DNA of 59,573 nt, taken from assembly GCA_026129915.1 (NCBI GenBank), contig JAHCHD010000009.1:1-59573 (forward strand), given 5' to 3'. The position numbers were made by a program, and so were the translations under genes. Each line of letters opens with the position of its first letter. The first letter of the stretch is position 1. This stretch comes from Bryobacterales bacterium (lineage in GTDB: Bacteria > Acidobacteriota > Terriglobia > Bryobacterales > Bryobacteraceae). This document shows, piece by piece, positions 18,062 through 25,920 of this stretch. The notes beneath the pieces are model-generated. The model was not told where the DNA came from. It searched no databases and saw only the letters and a list, made by a program, of their open reading frames with translations.

Positions 18062-19231
18062 ATGAATTCGAACCGAGGACTGGCGTTTGTGCTCACCGCA
18101 CTGTTGCTGATGTGCACCGGTGTGGCGTCGGCCCAGTTGTCCCGCGTACGCGGCAAAGTGATTGGCGAAGACGGCAAGCCCATGCAGAACGCGGTGATTA
18201 AGATCGACCGCACCGACATGAAGGGCAACTACCAGTTGAAAACCAACAAGAAGGGCGAGTATTTGCACGCCGGTATCCCCTTCGGTGGCACCTATGACGT
18301 GACGCTGGTTGTGAACGGTGAGGACCGCGACCGCGTGGGAGGCGTCCGCACCAAGTTCGGCGGCGAGGAAGAGATCAACTTCAACCTCCAGGAACTCGCG
18401 GAGAAGATCAAGGCAACGCAAGCTGCCGCCCAGGAGGGCACGCTCACCGACGACCAAACGCGCGGCATGAGCAAAGAGCAGAAAGAAGCCATGGAAAAGG
18501 CTTTGGCCGAACGCAAGAAGCAGATGGCCAAGAACACGGAGTTAAACAACGCGTTCAACGCCGGCATGGAAGCACTGCAGGCAAAAAATTATGACGCGGC
18601 CGTCGAGAATTTCGAGAAGGCCTATGCGCTCGATGCTACACAGACGGTGATTATCGAAAATATGGCCCGCGCCTATTCCGAAAAGGCCGAAACCCTGCGG
18701 GGTGACGAGCGGAATGCCGCTTTGGGAAAGGCTGCTGAACTCTATGGAAAGTCCCTCGAAGCCACACCCAATGCCCCGGTATACAACAATCGCGGGCTGA
18801 TTCTGGCCAAGATGGGTGACATGGATGGAGCCAAAGCTTCCCTTGAGCAGGCCGCCCAGCTCGACCCGCAGAACGCCGGAATGTACTACTACAACCTCGG
18901 CGCGGAGTTGGTGAACCGCAACAACACCGATGGCGCCATCGAAGCCTTTAAGCTTGCCACCACGGCTGATCCCCGGCATGTGAATGCGCACTACCAGTTG
19001 GCGATGTCGCTGATTGGAAAGGCCCAGATGGACGATAAGGGGAACGTGATTCCCCCGGAAGGCACCATTGAGGCGCTGCAGAAAGTAGTGAGCCTTGCCC
19101 CTGGGACACCAGCGGCCGAGCAGGCTTCAGCCATGCTCGAAACGCTCAGCGGTTCGGTAGATACCCGCTACACCGCGCCTGGAGCCCAGAAGGCCAAGCC
19201 CGGTGCCGCGCCCGCCAAGCGTCGTAATTAG
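18062..19231 (+). CDS. Secreted protein with carboxypeptidase-regulatory-like domain and TPR repeats
   Basis: The ATG at 18062, preceded by GGAGG, opens a good signal peptide (MNSNRGLAFVLTALLLMCTG, cut after ASA). Of 389 residues, about 25-110 form a carboxypeptidase-D regulatory-like beta-sandwich (VRGKVIGEDGKPMQNAVIKI ... KTNKKGEYLHAGIPFGG). A charged helical linker (about 125-165) follows, and then four or more TPR units (AMEALQAKNYDAAVENFEKA, KSLEATPNAPVYNNRGLILA, AIEAFKLATTADPRHVNAHY). This pairing is frequent in Acidobacteria, where it is annotated only as hypothetical. It is followed by a strong terminator, so it is probably a single-gene unit. Confidence 0.82.
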   Translation: MNSNRGLAFVLTALLLMCTGVASAQLSRVRGKVIGEDGKPMQNAVIKIDRTDMKGNYQLKTNKKGEYLHAGIPFGGTYDVTLVVNGEDRDRVGGVRTKFGGEEEINFNLQELAEKIKATQAAAQEGTLTDDQTRGMSKEQKEAMEKALAERKKQMAKNTELNNAFNAGMEALQAKNYDAAVENFEKAYALDATQTVIIENMARAYSEKAETLRGDERNAALGKAAELYGKSLEATPNAPVYNNRGLILAKMGDMDGAKASLEQAAQLDPQNAGMYYYNLGAELVNRNNTDGAIEAFKLATTADPRHVNAHYQLAMSLIGKAQMDDKGNVIPPEGTIEALQKVVSLAPGTPAAEQASAMLETLSGSVDTRYTAPGAQKAKPGAAPAKRRN

Positions 19232-19279
19232 TGATTGGTGCTGCGGAGTGGCCGCAGTGCCCGGATGTAACTCAACACG

Positions 19280-19312
19280 AAAGGGCGTCACGGAATCCTG
19301 TGACGCCCTTTT
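19280..19312 (+). terminator. Rho-independent terminator
   Basis: A perfect 12-bp stem AAAGGGCGTCAC / GTGACGCCCTTT with an 8-base loop ends in a run of T. It follows the TPR gene ending at 19231. Confidence 0.92.
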
Positions 19313-19351
19313 CGTCTGGAAGCCCATGACAACAGGAAGCCTGAGCGTTTC

Positions 19352-19654
19352 ATGATTCGTGCCATCATCTATCTGCTGCTCTCGATCTTCCTCATCACCA
19401 TTGTCCGCCTGGTGATCGGAATTGTGATGAAGGGGCTGAACGCCTACCTCAACCCGGCGGGTGCGGAATCAGCATCCACGCGTACGCAGGCCACCGGTGC
19501 GCGCAAGGCTGGTGTGCTGCGAAAGGATTCCTTATCCGGCGTCTACATTGCCGAGGATTCCGCCGTCGTCAAGGTAATCAACGGCACCACCCACTACTTC
19601 GCATCTGAGAACAACTTCCGCGAGTTCATGCGCCAGGAGGGGATGCGCAGTTAA
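19352..19654 (+). CDS. Small membrane protein of unknown function
   Basis: A 100-residue protein with one N-terminal membrane helix (about residues 4-27, IIYLLLSIFLITIVRLVIGI), a Thr/Ala-rich linker and a short C-terminal domain (SGVYIAEDSAVVKVINGTTH) ending MRQEGMRS. It resembles the small single-helix proteins grouped as DUF4834-like, which have no known function. It lies behind a terminator, so it should have its own promoter. Coding is supported by an ATG, coherent hydrophobic and soluble segments and codon use like its neighbours. Confidence 0.7.
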   Translation: MIRAIIYLLLSIFLITIVRLVIGIVMKGLNAYLNPAGAESASTRTQATGARKAGVLRKDSLSGVYIAEDSAVVKVINGTTHYFASENNFREFMRQEGMRS

Positions 19655-19687
19655 CCCGCCGGAATCCGGCGCTCTTCGCCTCCAGCC

Positions 19688-21328
19688 TTACTTCCCTTCC
19701 TTCAGGCTCTTTTCCCGCGCTGCCAGAAATTCATCCCCAGCCTGCCAGGTGCTCGTGCCTGTGGCGCTCGCCGCCTCAAGGCCCAGTGCGAATCCAAATC
19801 GTCCCAATTGCTCCAGACCAGAGAAATCCCAGCTTTCCTGAAACTCGTCAGTAGGCTTGTGGTAGGCGTTTGCCCGGTACTCAGCCTCCAGCTCCTTGCC
19901 GTAGCTATCGGGTTTCCCGAGATACTCGTGTCCCGGGTTGATGCTGAACGCGGGAACGCCCACCTTGGCCATGGAGAAGTGATCGCTACGGTAGAAATAA
20001 CCCTGCTCGGGCGCGAGGTCCGGGTCGATCCTCAGTGAAAAGCGCTTCGCCATCCGTTGCACCACCGGCCAAAAACTGGTGCGTTCGGCGCCATTTAGCA
20101 CCACGTTGGCAAGTCGCCCACCCGGCAGCAGTCCGTCATAGTTCAAGTTGACATAAGTCTTCGACAGCGGCGTCACCGGATTCCGGGCGTAGTAATCCGA
20201 ACCATGCAGCCCGCCCTCCTCCGCCGTAACGAAGACAAACAGGGCGCTACGGCGCGGTTTACGGGCCAATCCAGCCCAGGCTCGGGCGAGTTCCAGCACT
20301 ACCGCACAACCCGTGGCATTATCCACAGCTCCATTGAAAATCTTGTCGCCGGTCACCGATGCGCCAATTCCCAGGTGATCCCAGTGCGCGCTAAAGAGAA
20401 CCGTCTCCTGAGCCGAGGACGGCTGGGAACCCGGCACCATCGCCACCACGTTGCGTGTGTCCATCGTGCGCACTTTGGCGGGCAACGATCCCTTAATTGT
20501 CACGCCCAGCGAGATGGGCTGGAAGTCGCGCGATCCGGCCATAGTCATGAGTTCGTTGATACTCTTTCCGCTCCCGGCAACCAAGCTGCCCGCCGCTTGG
20601 CTGGTAACCCAGGCGGCGAGAGAAAGCGCCGCCTCACCTGGCTGCCGTAGCACCTGCTGCTGCTCGCGCCCCCATGAGTTGCGTACCACCCCCCACTCAT
20701 ATCCGGCGGTATCGTCGGTGTGGAGGATAATCGCTCCCAGCGCCCCCTGCCGCAACGCTTCTTCGTACTTGTAGCTCCAGCGCCCGTAGTACATCAGCGC
20801 CTTCCCCTTAAAAAGGTTGGGGTTGTCGCGGCCAGGTTCGTTCGTGAACAGCACCACAATCTTGCCCTTCACGTCGACGTTCTTGTAGTCGTTCCACTGG
20901 AATTCCGGCGCCACAATCCCGTGGCCCACAAAAACGGCTTCGGCCTCGAAAGTCGTGTTTTCCTGTTGCAGGTAGCTACTGCCCACCCAATCGGCGAGCC
21001 ATCGCAGATCCGCAGCTTCACCTCCGCGAACAACACGCAGGACCGCGGAATCCTGCGTCTGCACGCCGGCCATCTGGAAATTCTGGAAAAACGTGCCGTT
21101 GTCGCCAGCGGGTCTGGCGCCCGCCAGTTCGAGCTGGGTGGCGATGTAGTCTGTCGCGAGATCGCCGCCCCGCACTCCAACGCCACGCCCTTCGAGCGCA
21201 TCGCTGGCGAGAAACCGCGTGTGCGCGGCGATCCGGCGCGCCTGAATGGCGTCCGATTGAGCGCGCGCTTCAGGGCAGAGCGCAGAGAGCAAAACAGCAA
21301 CGAGTAGCAACAAAAAGAAGGTACGCAT
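19688..21328 (-). CDS. M28-family zinc aminopeptidase with PA domain
   Basis: A 546-residue secreted metallopeptidase. A signal peptide (MRTFFLLLLVAVLLSALCPE) is followed by a short N-terminal part, a PA domain (about residues 130-260) and the M28 catalytic core. Zinc ligands and catalytic residues are visible in order: FSAHWDHLG (His), GAVDNATGCA (Asp), VTAEEGGLHGSDYY (catalytic Glu plus ligand Glu), YDGL and YRSDHFSMA (His). Such enzymes release N-terminal amino acids from peptides outside the cytoplasm. It is divergent from the broken truA gene and convergent with the small membrane protein. Confidence 0.93.
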   Translation of the reverse strand: MRTFFLLLLVAVLLSALCPEARAQSDAIQARRIAAHTRFLASDALEGRGVGVRGGDLATDYIATQLELAGARPAGDNGTFFQNFQMAGVQTQDSAVLRVVRGGEAADLRWLADWVGSSYLQQENTTFEAEAVFVGHGIVAPEFQWNDYKNVDVKGKIVVLFTNEPGRDNPNLFKGKALMYYGRWSYKYEEALRQGALGAIILHTDDTAGYEWGVVRNSWGREQQQVLRQPGEAALSLAAWVTSQAAGSLVAGSGKSINELMTMAGSRDFQPISLGVTIKGSLPAKVRTMDTRNVVAMVPGSQPSSAQETVLFSAHWDHLGIGASVTGDKIFNGAVDNATGCAVVLELARAWAGLARKPRRSALFVFVTAEEGGLHGSDYYARNPVTPLSKTYVNLNYDGLLPGGRLANVVLNGAERTSFWPVVQRMAKRFSLRIDPDLAPEQGYFYRSDHFSMAKVGVPAFSINPGHEYLGKPDSYGKELEAEYRANAYHKPTDEFQESWDFSGLEQLGRFGFALGLEAASATGTSTWQAGDEFLAAREKSLKEGK

Positions 21329-21432
21329 AGGAGTTCCTGGCCTTCAGTATACGGTCTGGATCGCTGCCGCTGGCGTTCCTTCGATCCCGCCCCCTGAGTA
21401 CACTTGGCCAGCAGGGGCTATCCTGAAGAATC

Positions 21433-22177
21433 ATGGCTGCCTGGAAATTCGTGGTGGAATACGATGGCTCCCGCTACCACGGCTGGCAGGAGCAGAAGAA
21501 CGCGCCGCGAACGGTGATGGGTGCGCTGCGCGCCGCCACCGAAGAAGTGCTTGGAGTGCCTTTGGAAATGCAGGGCGCCGGTCGCACGGACGCGGGAGTT
21601 CATGCGCTGGGCCAGGTGCTACGTGAAGGGAAATCCTGGCGAAACTTTGAGGTCTGGCTGCAGCAAAGGACGCCGGAACACCAGCGGGGCCAATGACGTC
21701 GGCGCTGGTGTAGCAGCACCTGAGCGTTTTCACGCATCGACACCACGCCGAGGCACGCACATATCTCTACCGCATTTCCACTCGCAAGAACGCTCGCACG
21801 GGCGCTGCACAGCTGGTGGGTAAAGGAGCCGCTCGACGCCATGCTGGCCGCGACCCACTCCTGCCCGGGCGGCACGACTTCTCGGCATTCCGGGCGGACG
21901 ATCCTCGCGTGCTGACGAGTCTCCCATCGTGGAAGGGAATCGGCTACGATTAGCGCCGTGGGAGATGCGGCAGTTCCGCATCACCGCTTCGGCACTTGTC
22001 TGGCGACAGGTTAGGCGGATTGTGAGCACTGGTGCGCCCTTGGCAGGTGAGATGGCGCTAGTGGAGTTCCAAGCTGCCCTCGCTGGCGACATTCGATGGC
22101 AGCAGCTGCTTGCCGAATGGATCTGCGCCAGTTACCAATGGTTCTGGAATCATCCACCCGCGCGACCGCAAGGATGA
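21433..22177 (+). pseudogene. truA: Frameshifted tRNA pseudouridine synthase A (truA)
   Basis: The first 87 codons encode a normal TruA N-terminus: FVVEYDGSRYHGWQEQKNA and the catalytic-loop motif GAGRTDAGVHALGQV. After that the reading frame fails. Homologous fragments continue in other frames: APERFHA around 21705-21735, HHAEARTYLYRIS from about 21741, PGRHDFSAFRADD around 21865-21905, and ASALVWRQVRRIV with GEMALVEFQAALA to about 22090. At least three frame changes are needed, so no full-length enzyme can be made from this sequence. TruA normally makes pseudouridine 38-40 in tRNA anticodon arms. Either real decay or local sequence error would explain it; the adjacent hsp20 shows the same damage. 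Confidence 0.85.
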
Positions 22178-22264
22178 AGCTTCTACCGCAGACAGCCATC
22201 CGTTCCCGCAGCCGCTGGCAGCTACCGTATACTCTACCCTCCAGAAAGCGCACAATCCCGACCG

Positions 22265-22295
22265 TAAAGCAGCCCGCCACGACGGGCGGGCTGAT
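22265..22295 (-). terminator. Probable hairpin terminator downstream of hsp20
   Basis: Perfect 8-bp stem AGCCCGCC / GGCGGGCT (22271-22278 and 22285-22292) with a 6-base loop. The trailing T run on the minus strand is short, so strength is uncertain. Confidence 0.6.
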
Positions 22296-22366
22296 CCTTC
22301 ATCAGATTCCGTTTTCCAGCAAGGTTTCTCCACAAGGGCGGCCCTTTCGGGCAGTTGCTTTATCAG

Positions 22367-22798
22367 AATATTAACCTTGATCGCCCGCGGCTTTGCCACT
22401 TCCTTCTTGGGCACCGTCACGGTGAGCACGCCGTCCTTGTAGTCTGCGGCCACTCGCTCGGCATCGGCATAGTCAGGGAGCGCGAAGGCACGGACAAAGC
22501 TGCCGTAACTGCGCTCAATGCGGTGATAGCCTCGATCCTCTTCCTTCTTCTCGAACTTTCGCTCGCCCTTCAGGGTTAGCGTACCGTTCTCCACCTGGAT
22601 GTCCAGATCTTCCAGCCCCATCTCGGGAAGGTCGGCCTAATCACCAGCTCATTTTCGGTCTCGCGGGATAATCCACCTACCGGAGTCCATGGACGCGAGC
22701 TGACCAGCCCATCAGCGAAGGATCCAGCGGTCCTGCACACGGAACGAACTCAATGGAAGCCCAGCGGCTTCAACCGGGTCGTACTTACTAATTGCCAT
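22367..22798 (-). pseudogene. Frameshifted Hsp20-family small heat-shock protein
   Basis: A good RBS (GAGGAGG) and ATG at 22798 open a typical Hsp20 start, MAISKYDP, but the frame stops after 28 codons. Further Hsp20 pieces follow in other frames: WTPVGGLSRETENELVI around 22650, then a long in-frame alpha-crystallin part from 22621 (MGLEDLDIQVENGTLTLKGE, GSFVRAFALPDYADAERVAA, GVLTVTVPKKEVAKPRAIKV). The usual stop after this motif is also missing, so the frame runs on through the terminator hairpin to 22058. Small heat-shock proteins hold unfolded proteins; this copy cannot be expressed whole as written. Frame damage is shared with truA next door. Confidence 0.82.
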
Positions 22799-22806
22799 AG
22801 TCGATT

Positions 22807-22831
22807 AACCTCCTCAGGCAGCTTGCTGCCT
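22807..22831 (-). promoter_or_regulatory. 5' UTR hairpin abutting the hsp20 ribosome-binding site
   Basis: On the minus strand an inverted repeat AGGCAGC-AA-GCTGCCT (22816-22831) begins at about the predicted transcription start and is followed at once by the GAGGAGG ribosome-binding site (22809-22815). Such an element could stabilise the message or sense temperature. It is not a recognised ROSE or fourU element. Confidence 0.5.
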
Positions 22832-22839
22832 ACAACTCG

Positions 22840-22868
22840 ATGATATTATCTTAGTGCTGTCGTGTCAA
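22840..22868 (-). promoter_or_regulatory. Sigma-70-like promoter for hsp20
   Basis: Minus-strand -35 TTGACA (22863-22868) and -10 TATCAT (22840-22845) with a 17-base spacer, ideally placed about 40 bases before the hsp20 ATG. No CIRCE element was found. Confidence 0.7.
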
Positions 22869-22994
22869 GTAGTTTTATCGTGACATAGTCATTTTTTTGC
22901 TGGCGCTACCTAAGCCACCTCCGCTGAATGATTCTTGTGCCCGGTTTCAGCCCTTGGCGTCACCCTTTCGCCCGTTGCACGTCCTAGCCTCTGA

Positions 22995-23618
22995 GTGCAC
23001 ACCCCAGGCTCCATCGGTGCGGAAGGCACGCTGCCGGCGAGCGCCACCAGTCCCGAGGCGGAACTTATCCGGGCCGCGCAGGCCGGAGACAGCGACGCCT
23101 TTGAAACACTGGTGCGCGCCTACGACCGTGGCGTGCTGCGTATAGCCATGAACTTCCTGCGCAGCCAGGAGGATGCGGCGGACGTGTACCAGGAGGCCTT
23201 TGTGAAGGTCTACCGGAACTTGAACAGCTTTCGTTTTGACTGCAGCTTTCAAAGCTGGCTGTACCGTATCGTCACCAACAGTTGCCTCGACATGCTGCGC
23301 AAACGCAAGGTGCGGCGCGAGGAAACTACGCTCGTTGACACCGAGGATGGCGTCTGGAACCGGGCGGAGGCCTTCGCCGACGACCGCTCGCACGGTGACC
23401 CGCAGCGCTTGCTCCTAAACCAGCAGTTACGGGCGAGGATCCGCAAGAGCCTGGAATTGCTTACAGATAAGGAGCGGATGGTGTTTGAGCTGCGGCATTT
23501 CCAGGGCATGCGGCTGCGGACCATCGGCGAGGTGTTGGGCACATCTGAGGAAGCCGCCAAGACCTGCCTGTTCCGCGCCACCCAGAAGATGCGCAACGCG
23601 CTAGGGGAGTTTGTGTAA
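22995..23618 (+). CDS. ECF-type RNA polymerase sigma factor
   Basis: A 207-residue sigma-70 family protein of the extracytoplasmic-function group. Region 2 is seen at about residues 25-105 (QAGDSDAFETLVRAYDRGVL, EDAADVYQEAFVKVYRNL, FQSWLYRIVTNSCLDMLRKR). Region 4 follows at about 145-200 (LTDKERMVFELRHFQGMRLR, IGEVLGTSEEAAKTCLFRAT), the helix-turn-helix that binds -35 DNA. The GTG at 22995 is the best visible start but lacks a strong ribosome-binding site. It is followed by a putative membrane anti-sigma gene and a PDZ gene in the same direction, a layout like rpoE-rseA systems. Confidence 0.92.
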   Translation: MHTPGSIGAEGTLPASATSPEAELIRAAQAGDSDAFETLVRAYDRGVLRIAMNFLRSQEDAADVYQEAFVKVYRNLNSFRFDCSFQSWLYRIVTNSCLDMLRKRKVRREETTLVDTEDGVWNRAEAFADDRSHGDPQRLLLNQQLRARIRKSLELLTDKERMVFELRHFQGMRLRTIGEVLGTSEEAAKTCLFRATQKMRNALGEFV

Positions 23619-23619
23619 T

Positions 23620-23657
23620 GGTCACGGATCTTGGAAGGGTCACCGATCTTGGGAAGG
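23620..23657 (+). repeat. Short imperfect tandem repeat between sigma and anti-sigma genes
   Basis: Two 19-20 base copies of GGTCAC(G/C)GATCTTGG(G)AAGG lie head to tail between the sigma stop and the ribosome-binding site of the next gene. It may be a slippage duplication. Confidence 0.7.
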
Positions 23658-23673
23658 CCACGGGAGGATTGCG

Positions 23674-24642
23674 ATGACGTTAGAAGAGGCCCGACGCAAG
23701 CTGCCTTTCCTGCTCTATGACGAGTTGGATTTCGAGGAGGAGAACGAACTCTCCAAACTGCTCGCCGAACACGCCGAGTTGCGTACCGAGTTGGACCACC
23801 TTCGCGCCATTTTCCGCGCCGTGGACCAGGGCGCAGTGGAACCGCCAGCGGGACTGCTGTCACAGTGCCGGACGCGACTGCACAGTGCCCTCTGCGATCA
23901 GCCAGCGCCTTCCGCCCGCCGAGGCTGGGCGGGAATACCAGGCTGGCTTCGTTTCGCAGATTGGGCAACGTTGCCGCGGATGCGCATTGGCTGGCAGTCT
24001 GCGGGCGCCGTGGCCATGTTACTGCTTGGCGTGGCTGCCGGGCGCTTGACCATGGGGACCTCCACCACTCCCGCACCGGGTTTCGGGGGCTTTGTTTCGC
24101 AGCCGGCCGATATGATGGCGAGCAGCGGCTGGACTCCCAGGGTTCGCGACATCAGCACCAACCCCGATGGCACGGTGCGCATTGAGTTCGAAGAGGTGAA
24201 GCAGCGCCTGGTGGAAGGCCCTCCGCAGGATCGCAACGTGCGCGCCCTGCTGATGGCGACCGCGCGCAGCACCACCGATCCGGGCATCCGCGTGGGTACC
24301 CTTGGCTTGCTTAGCAGCCAGAGCAGCCAGCCCGGCGTTCGCGACGTGCTTCTCTATGCGCTGCGCAACGACACCAACCCTGGCGTGCGCCTGAAGGCTT
24401 TGGAGGGGCTGGGGGCCTATTCCACTGAACCGGAAGTCCGCGAAGCACTGCGCATTTCCCTGCTGCACGACGAAAGTCCGGCCGTACGCCTGGAAGCAGT
24501 GGGCTTGCTAACCCGCGACCGCGGACGGCCAGAAGTTATCGGCCTCCTTCAGGAGCTGATGCTGTACGAAGAGAACCGCACGGTGCGCGAACGCTGCCAG
24601 AATGCGCTCGCTGACCTGCACGCGACAACCGAGACGTTTTAG
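23674..24642 (+). CDS. Membrane-anchored HEAT-repeat protein, putative anti-sigma factor
   Basis: Start ATG 23674 follows GGGAGGATTGCG. The 322-residue product has an acidic helical N-terminus (MTLEEARRKLPFLLYDELDF, then repeated EEENELSKLLAEH), laid out like an anti-sigma domain but with no zinc-binding His/Cys cluster. A membrane helix (about residues 110-130, SAGAVAMLLLGVAAG) and an outside linker follow. The C-terminal part (about 190-320) contains HEAT-like repeats such as LLYALRNDTNPGVRLKALEG and ISLLHDESPAVRLEAVGLLT. Position directly after the ECF sigma gene supports a role in holding the sigma factor at the membrane, with the HEAT domain as an outside sensor. Function is inferred. 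Confidence 0.78.
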   Translation: MTLEEARRKLPFLLYDELDFEEENELSKLLAEHAELRTELDHLRAIFRAVDQGAVEPPAGLLSQCRTRLHSALCDQPAPSARRGWAGIPGWLRFADWATLPRMRIGWQSAGAVAMLLLGVAAGRLTMGTSTTPAPGFGGFVSQPADMMASSGWTPRVRDISTNPDGTVRIEFEEVKQRLVEGPPQDRNVRALLMATARSTTDPGIRVGTLGLLSSQSSQPGVRDVLLYALRNDTNPGVRLKALEGLGAYSTEPEVREALRISLLHDESPAVRLEAVGLLTRDRGRPEVIGLLQELMLYEENRTVRERCQNALADLHATTETF

Positions 24643-24756
24643 CCAGGCAGTTGGCGGGGCAGTGGAAATCCACGCCGGAACCGCCTGCGTGCCAGGCGGC
24701 GAAAGACCCCGGGCGGCGATGTGTTCGCCCACAATCGGGGCAGGAAGGGAATCAGG

Positions 24757-25749
24757 ATGTTGACGAATACTCGATTTGGATGGAACAGCGCGGACGCCCG
24801 TCGCTTGGGACTCTCGGCCGCCCTCGCGGTTTGCCTGTGTAGCGGCGTCACCCAGGCACAGGAACTCCAGCCCACGCCGGAGCCCATCCCGGAAGTCCTG
24901 GTTGGACGCCTCTGGCTGCAGGATGAAACGCTTTCCATGCCCAGCATGGGATCTGGCAGTTTCCTGGGTATCGGTGTGGCGGACGTGACCGCGGAGATGG
25001 CCGAGCGGCTGAAGATGGGGGAGCCTCGCGGTGTTGTCGTCACCGCCGTCAGCGAGGGCTCGCCCGCGGAGAAAGCAGGAATCCGCGTGAAGGATGTCCT
25101 TCTCTCTTACAACGGCAGCTCGCTCGAAGGGCGTCAGCAGTTAACCCGCATGGTTAGCGAAACCCCTGCCGGACGCACCGTACGGCTGCGCGTATTGCGC
25201 GATGGCAATCCCGTGGACCTAAGCATCGTCACCGCCGCCCGTCGCCCGATGAAGGAGTTTGAGTTCGGCACGGCGGCGCTTGAAAAGGCGCGGGATGCCG
25301 CGGAGCGCGCCAAGGAAGCTGCCGGCCGGGTGTGGGTGGTGATGCCGGATATCCCACGCATGCTCACGGTTTACCATTCAAAGTCGCTGGGCATCGACAG
25401 TGAGCCGCTCACTCCGCAGTTGGCCGAATTCTTCGGTGTGAAGCAGGGCGCGCTGGTGCGGGAAGTAACAGAGAACTCCGCCGCCGCCAAGGCAGGCGTA
25501 AAGGCGGGGGACGTCATCACCTCGTTCGCCGAGCAACCCGTTTCCAAGCCTGCGGACTTGAGCAAGATCCTGAAGGAACAGAAGACCTCGGCGTCCCCCC
25601 TGAAGCTGAGTCTGGTACGGAACCAGAAGGAGATCACCTTGCCTGTTGTGCTTGAGGACGCGGAAGAAGGCGGGCAGCGCTACGGAGTTCGCCCCTTGGC
25701 GCCGCGCCCGCCGCGTGCAATCGCGATTGGGAACGCACCCAGAAAGTAA
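24757..25749 (+). CDS. Secreted double-PDZ-domain protein
   Basis: Start ATG 24757 gives 330 residues with a signal peptide (SAALAVCLCSGVTQAQ). Two PDZ domains are visible. The first, about residues 65-155, has GSFLGIGVADV and AGIRVKDVLLSYNGSSLEGR. The second, about 200-300, has LTPQLAEFFGVKQGALVREV, AGVKAGDVITSFAEQPVSKP and LVRNQKEITLPVVL. No protease Ser/His/Asp domain is attached, so it is not a complete HtrA/DegS enzyme; it probably recognises C-termini of exported proteins. Being third in the sigma/HEAT series, it may feed the envelope-stress signal, by analogy with DegS and RseP PDZ domains. A strong terminator follows. Confidence 0.85.
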   Translation: MLTNTRFGWNSADARRLGLSAALAVCLCSGVTQAQELQPTPEPIPEVLVGRLWLQDETLSMPSMGSGSFLGIGVADVTAEMAERLKMGEPRGVVVTAVSEGSPAEKAGIRVKDVLLSYNGSSLEGRQQLTRMVSETPAGRTVRLRVLRDGNPVDLSIVTAARRPMKEFEFGTAALEKARDAAERAKEAAGRVWVVMPDIPRMLTVYHSKSLGIDSEPLTPQLAEFFGVKQGALVREVTENSAAAKAGVKAGDVITSFAEQPVSKPADLSKILKEQKTSASPLKLSLVRNQKEITLPVVLEDAEEGGQRYGVRPLAPRPPRAIAIGNAPRK

Positions 25750-25867
25750 GCCGCCTCGGTGGCTCCACTCACAGAATTCTGCCTGAATCGTGCGCTCAAT
25801 CCGCAATTCCGGCATCCTACAAACACCACCACCGTCCCTTGTGGTCTGGTGAATCGATCCCTCTCAC

Positions 25868-25906
25868 GGCGGCGTCCGGGCCTTCCCTGGATGGCCGCCA
25901 TTTTTT
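25868..25906 (+). terminator. Rho-independent terminator of the sigma/HEAT/PDZ unit
   Basis: Stem GGCGGC / GCCGCC with inner pairing TCCGGG/CCCTGGA, followed by six T (25901-25906), 119 bases after the PDZ gene stop. Confidence 0.85.
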
Positions 25907-25920
25907 CGCGGGGTCGTACT

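Noticed and set aside
22816..22868. CIRCE or HAIR heat-shock operator before hsp20
   Set aside because: The CIRCE arms (TTAGCACTC/GAGTGCTAA) and the HspR repeat CTTGAGT/ACTCAAG are not present.
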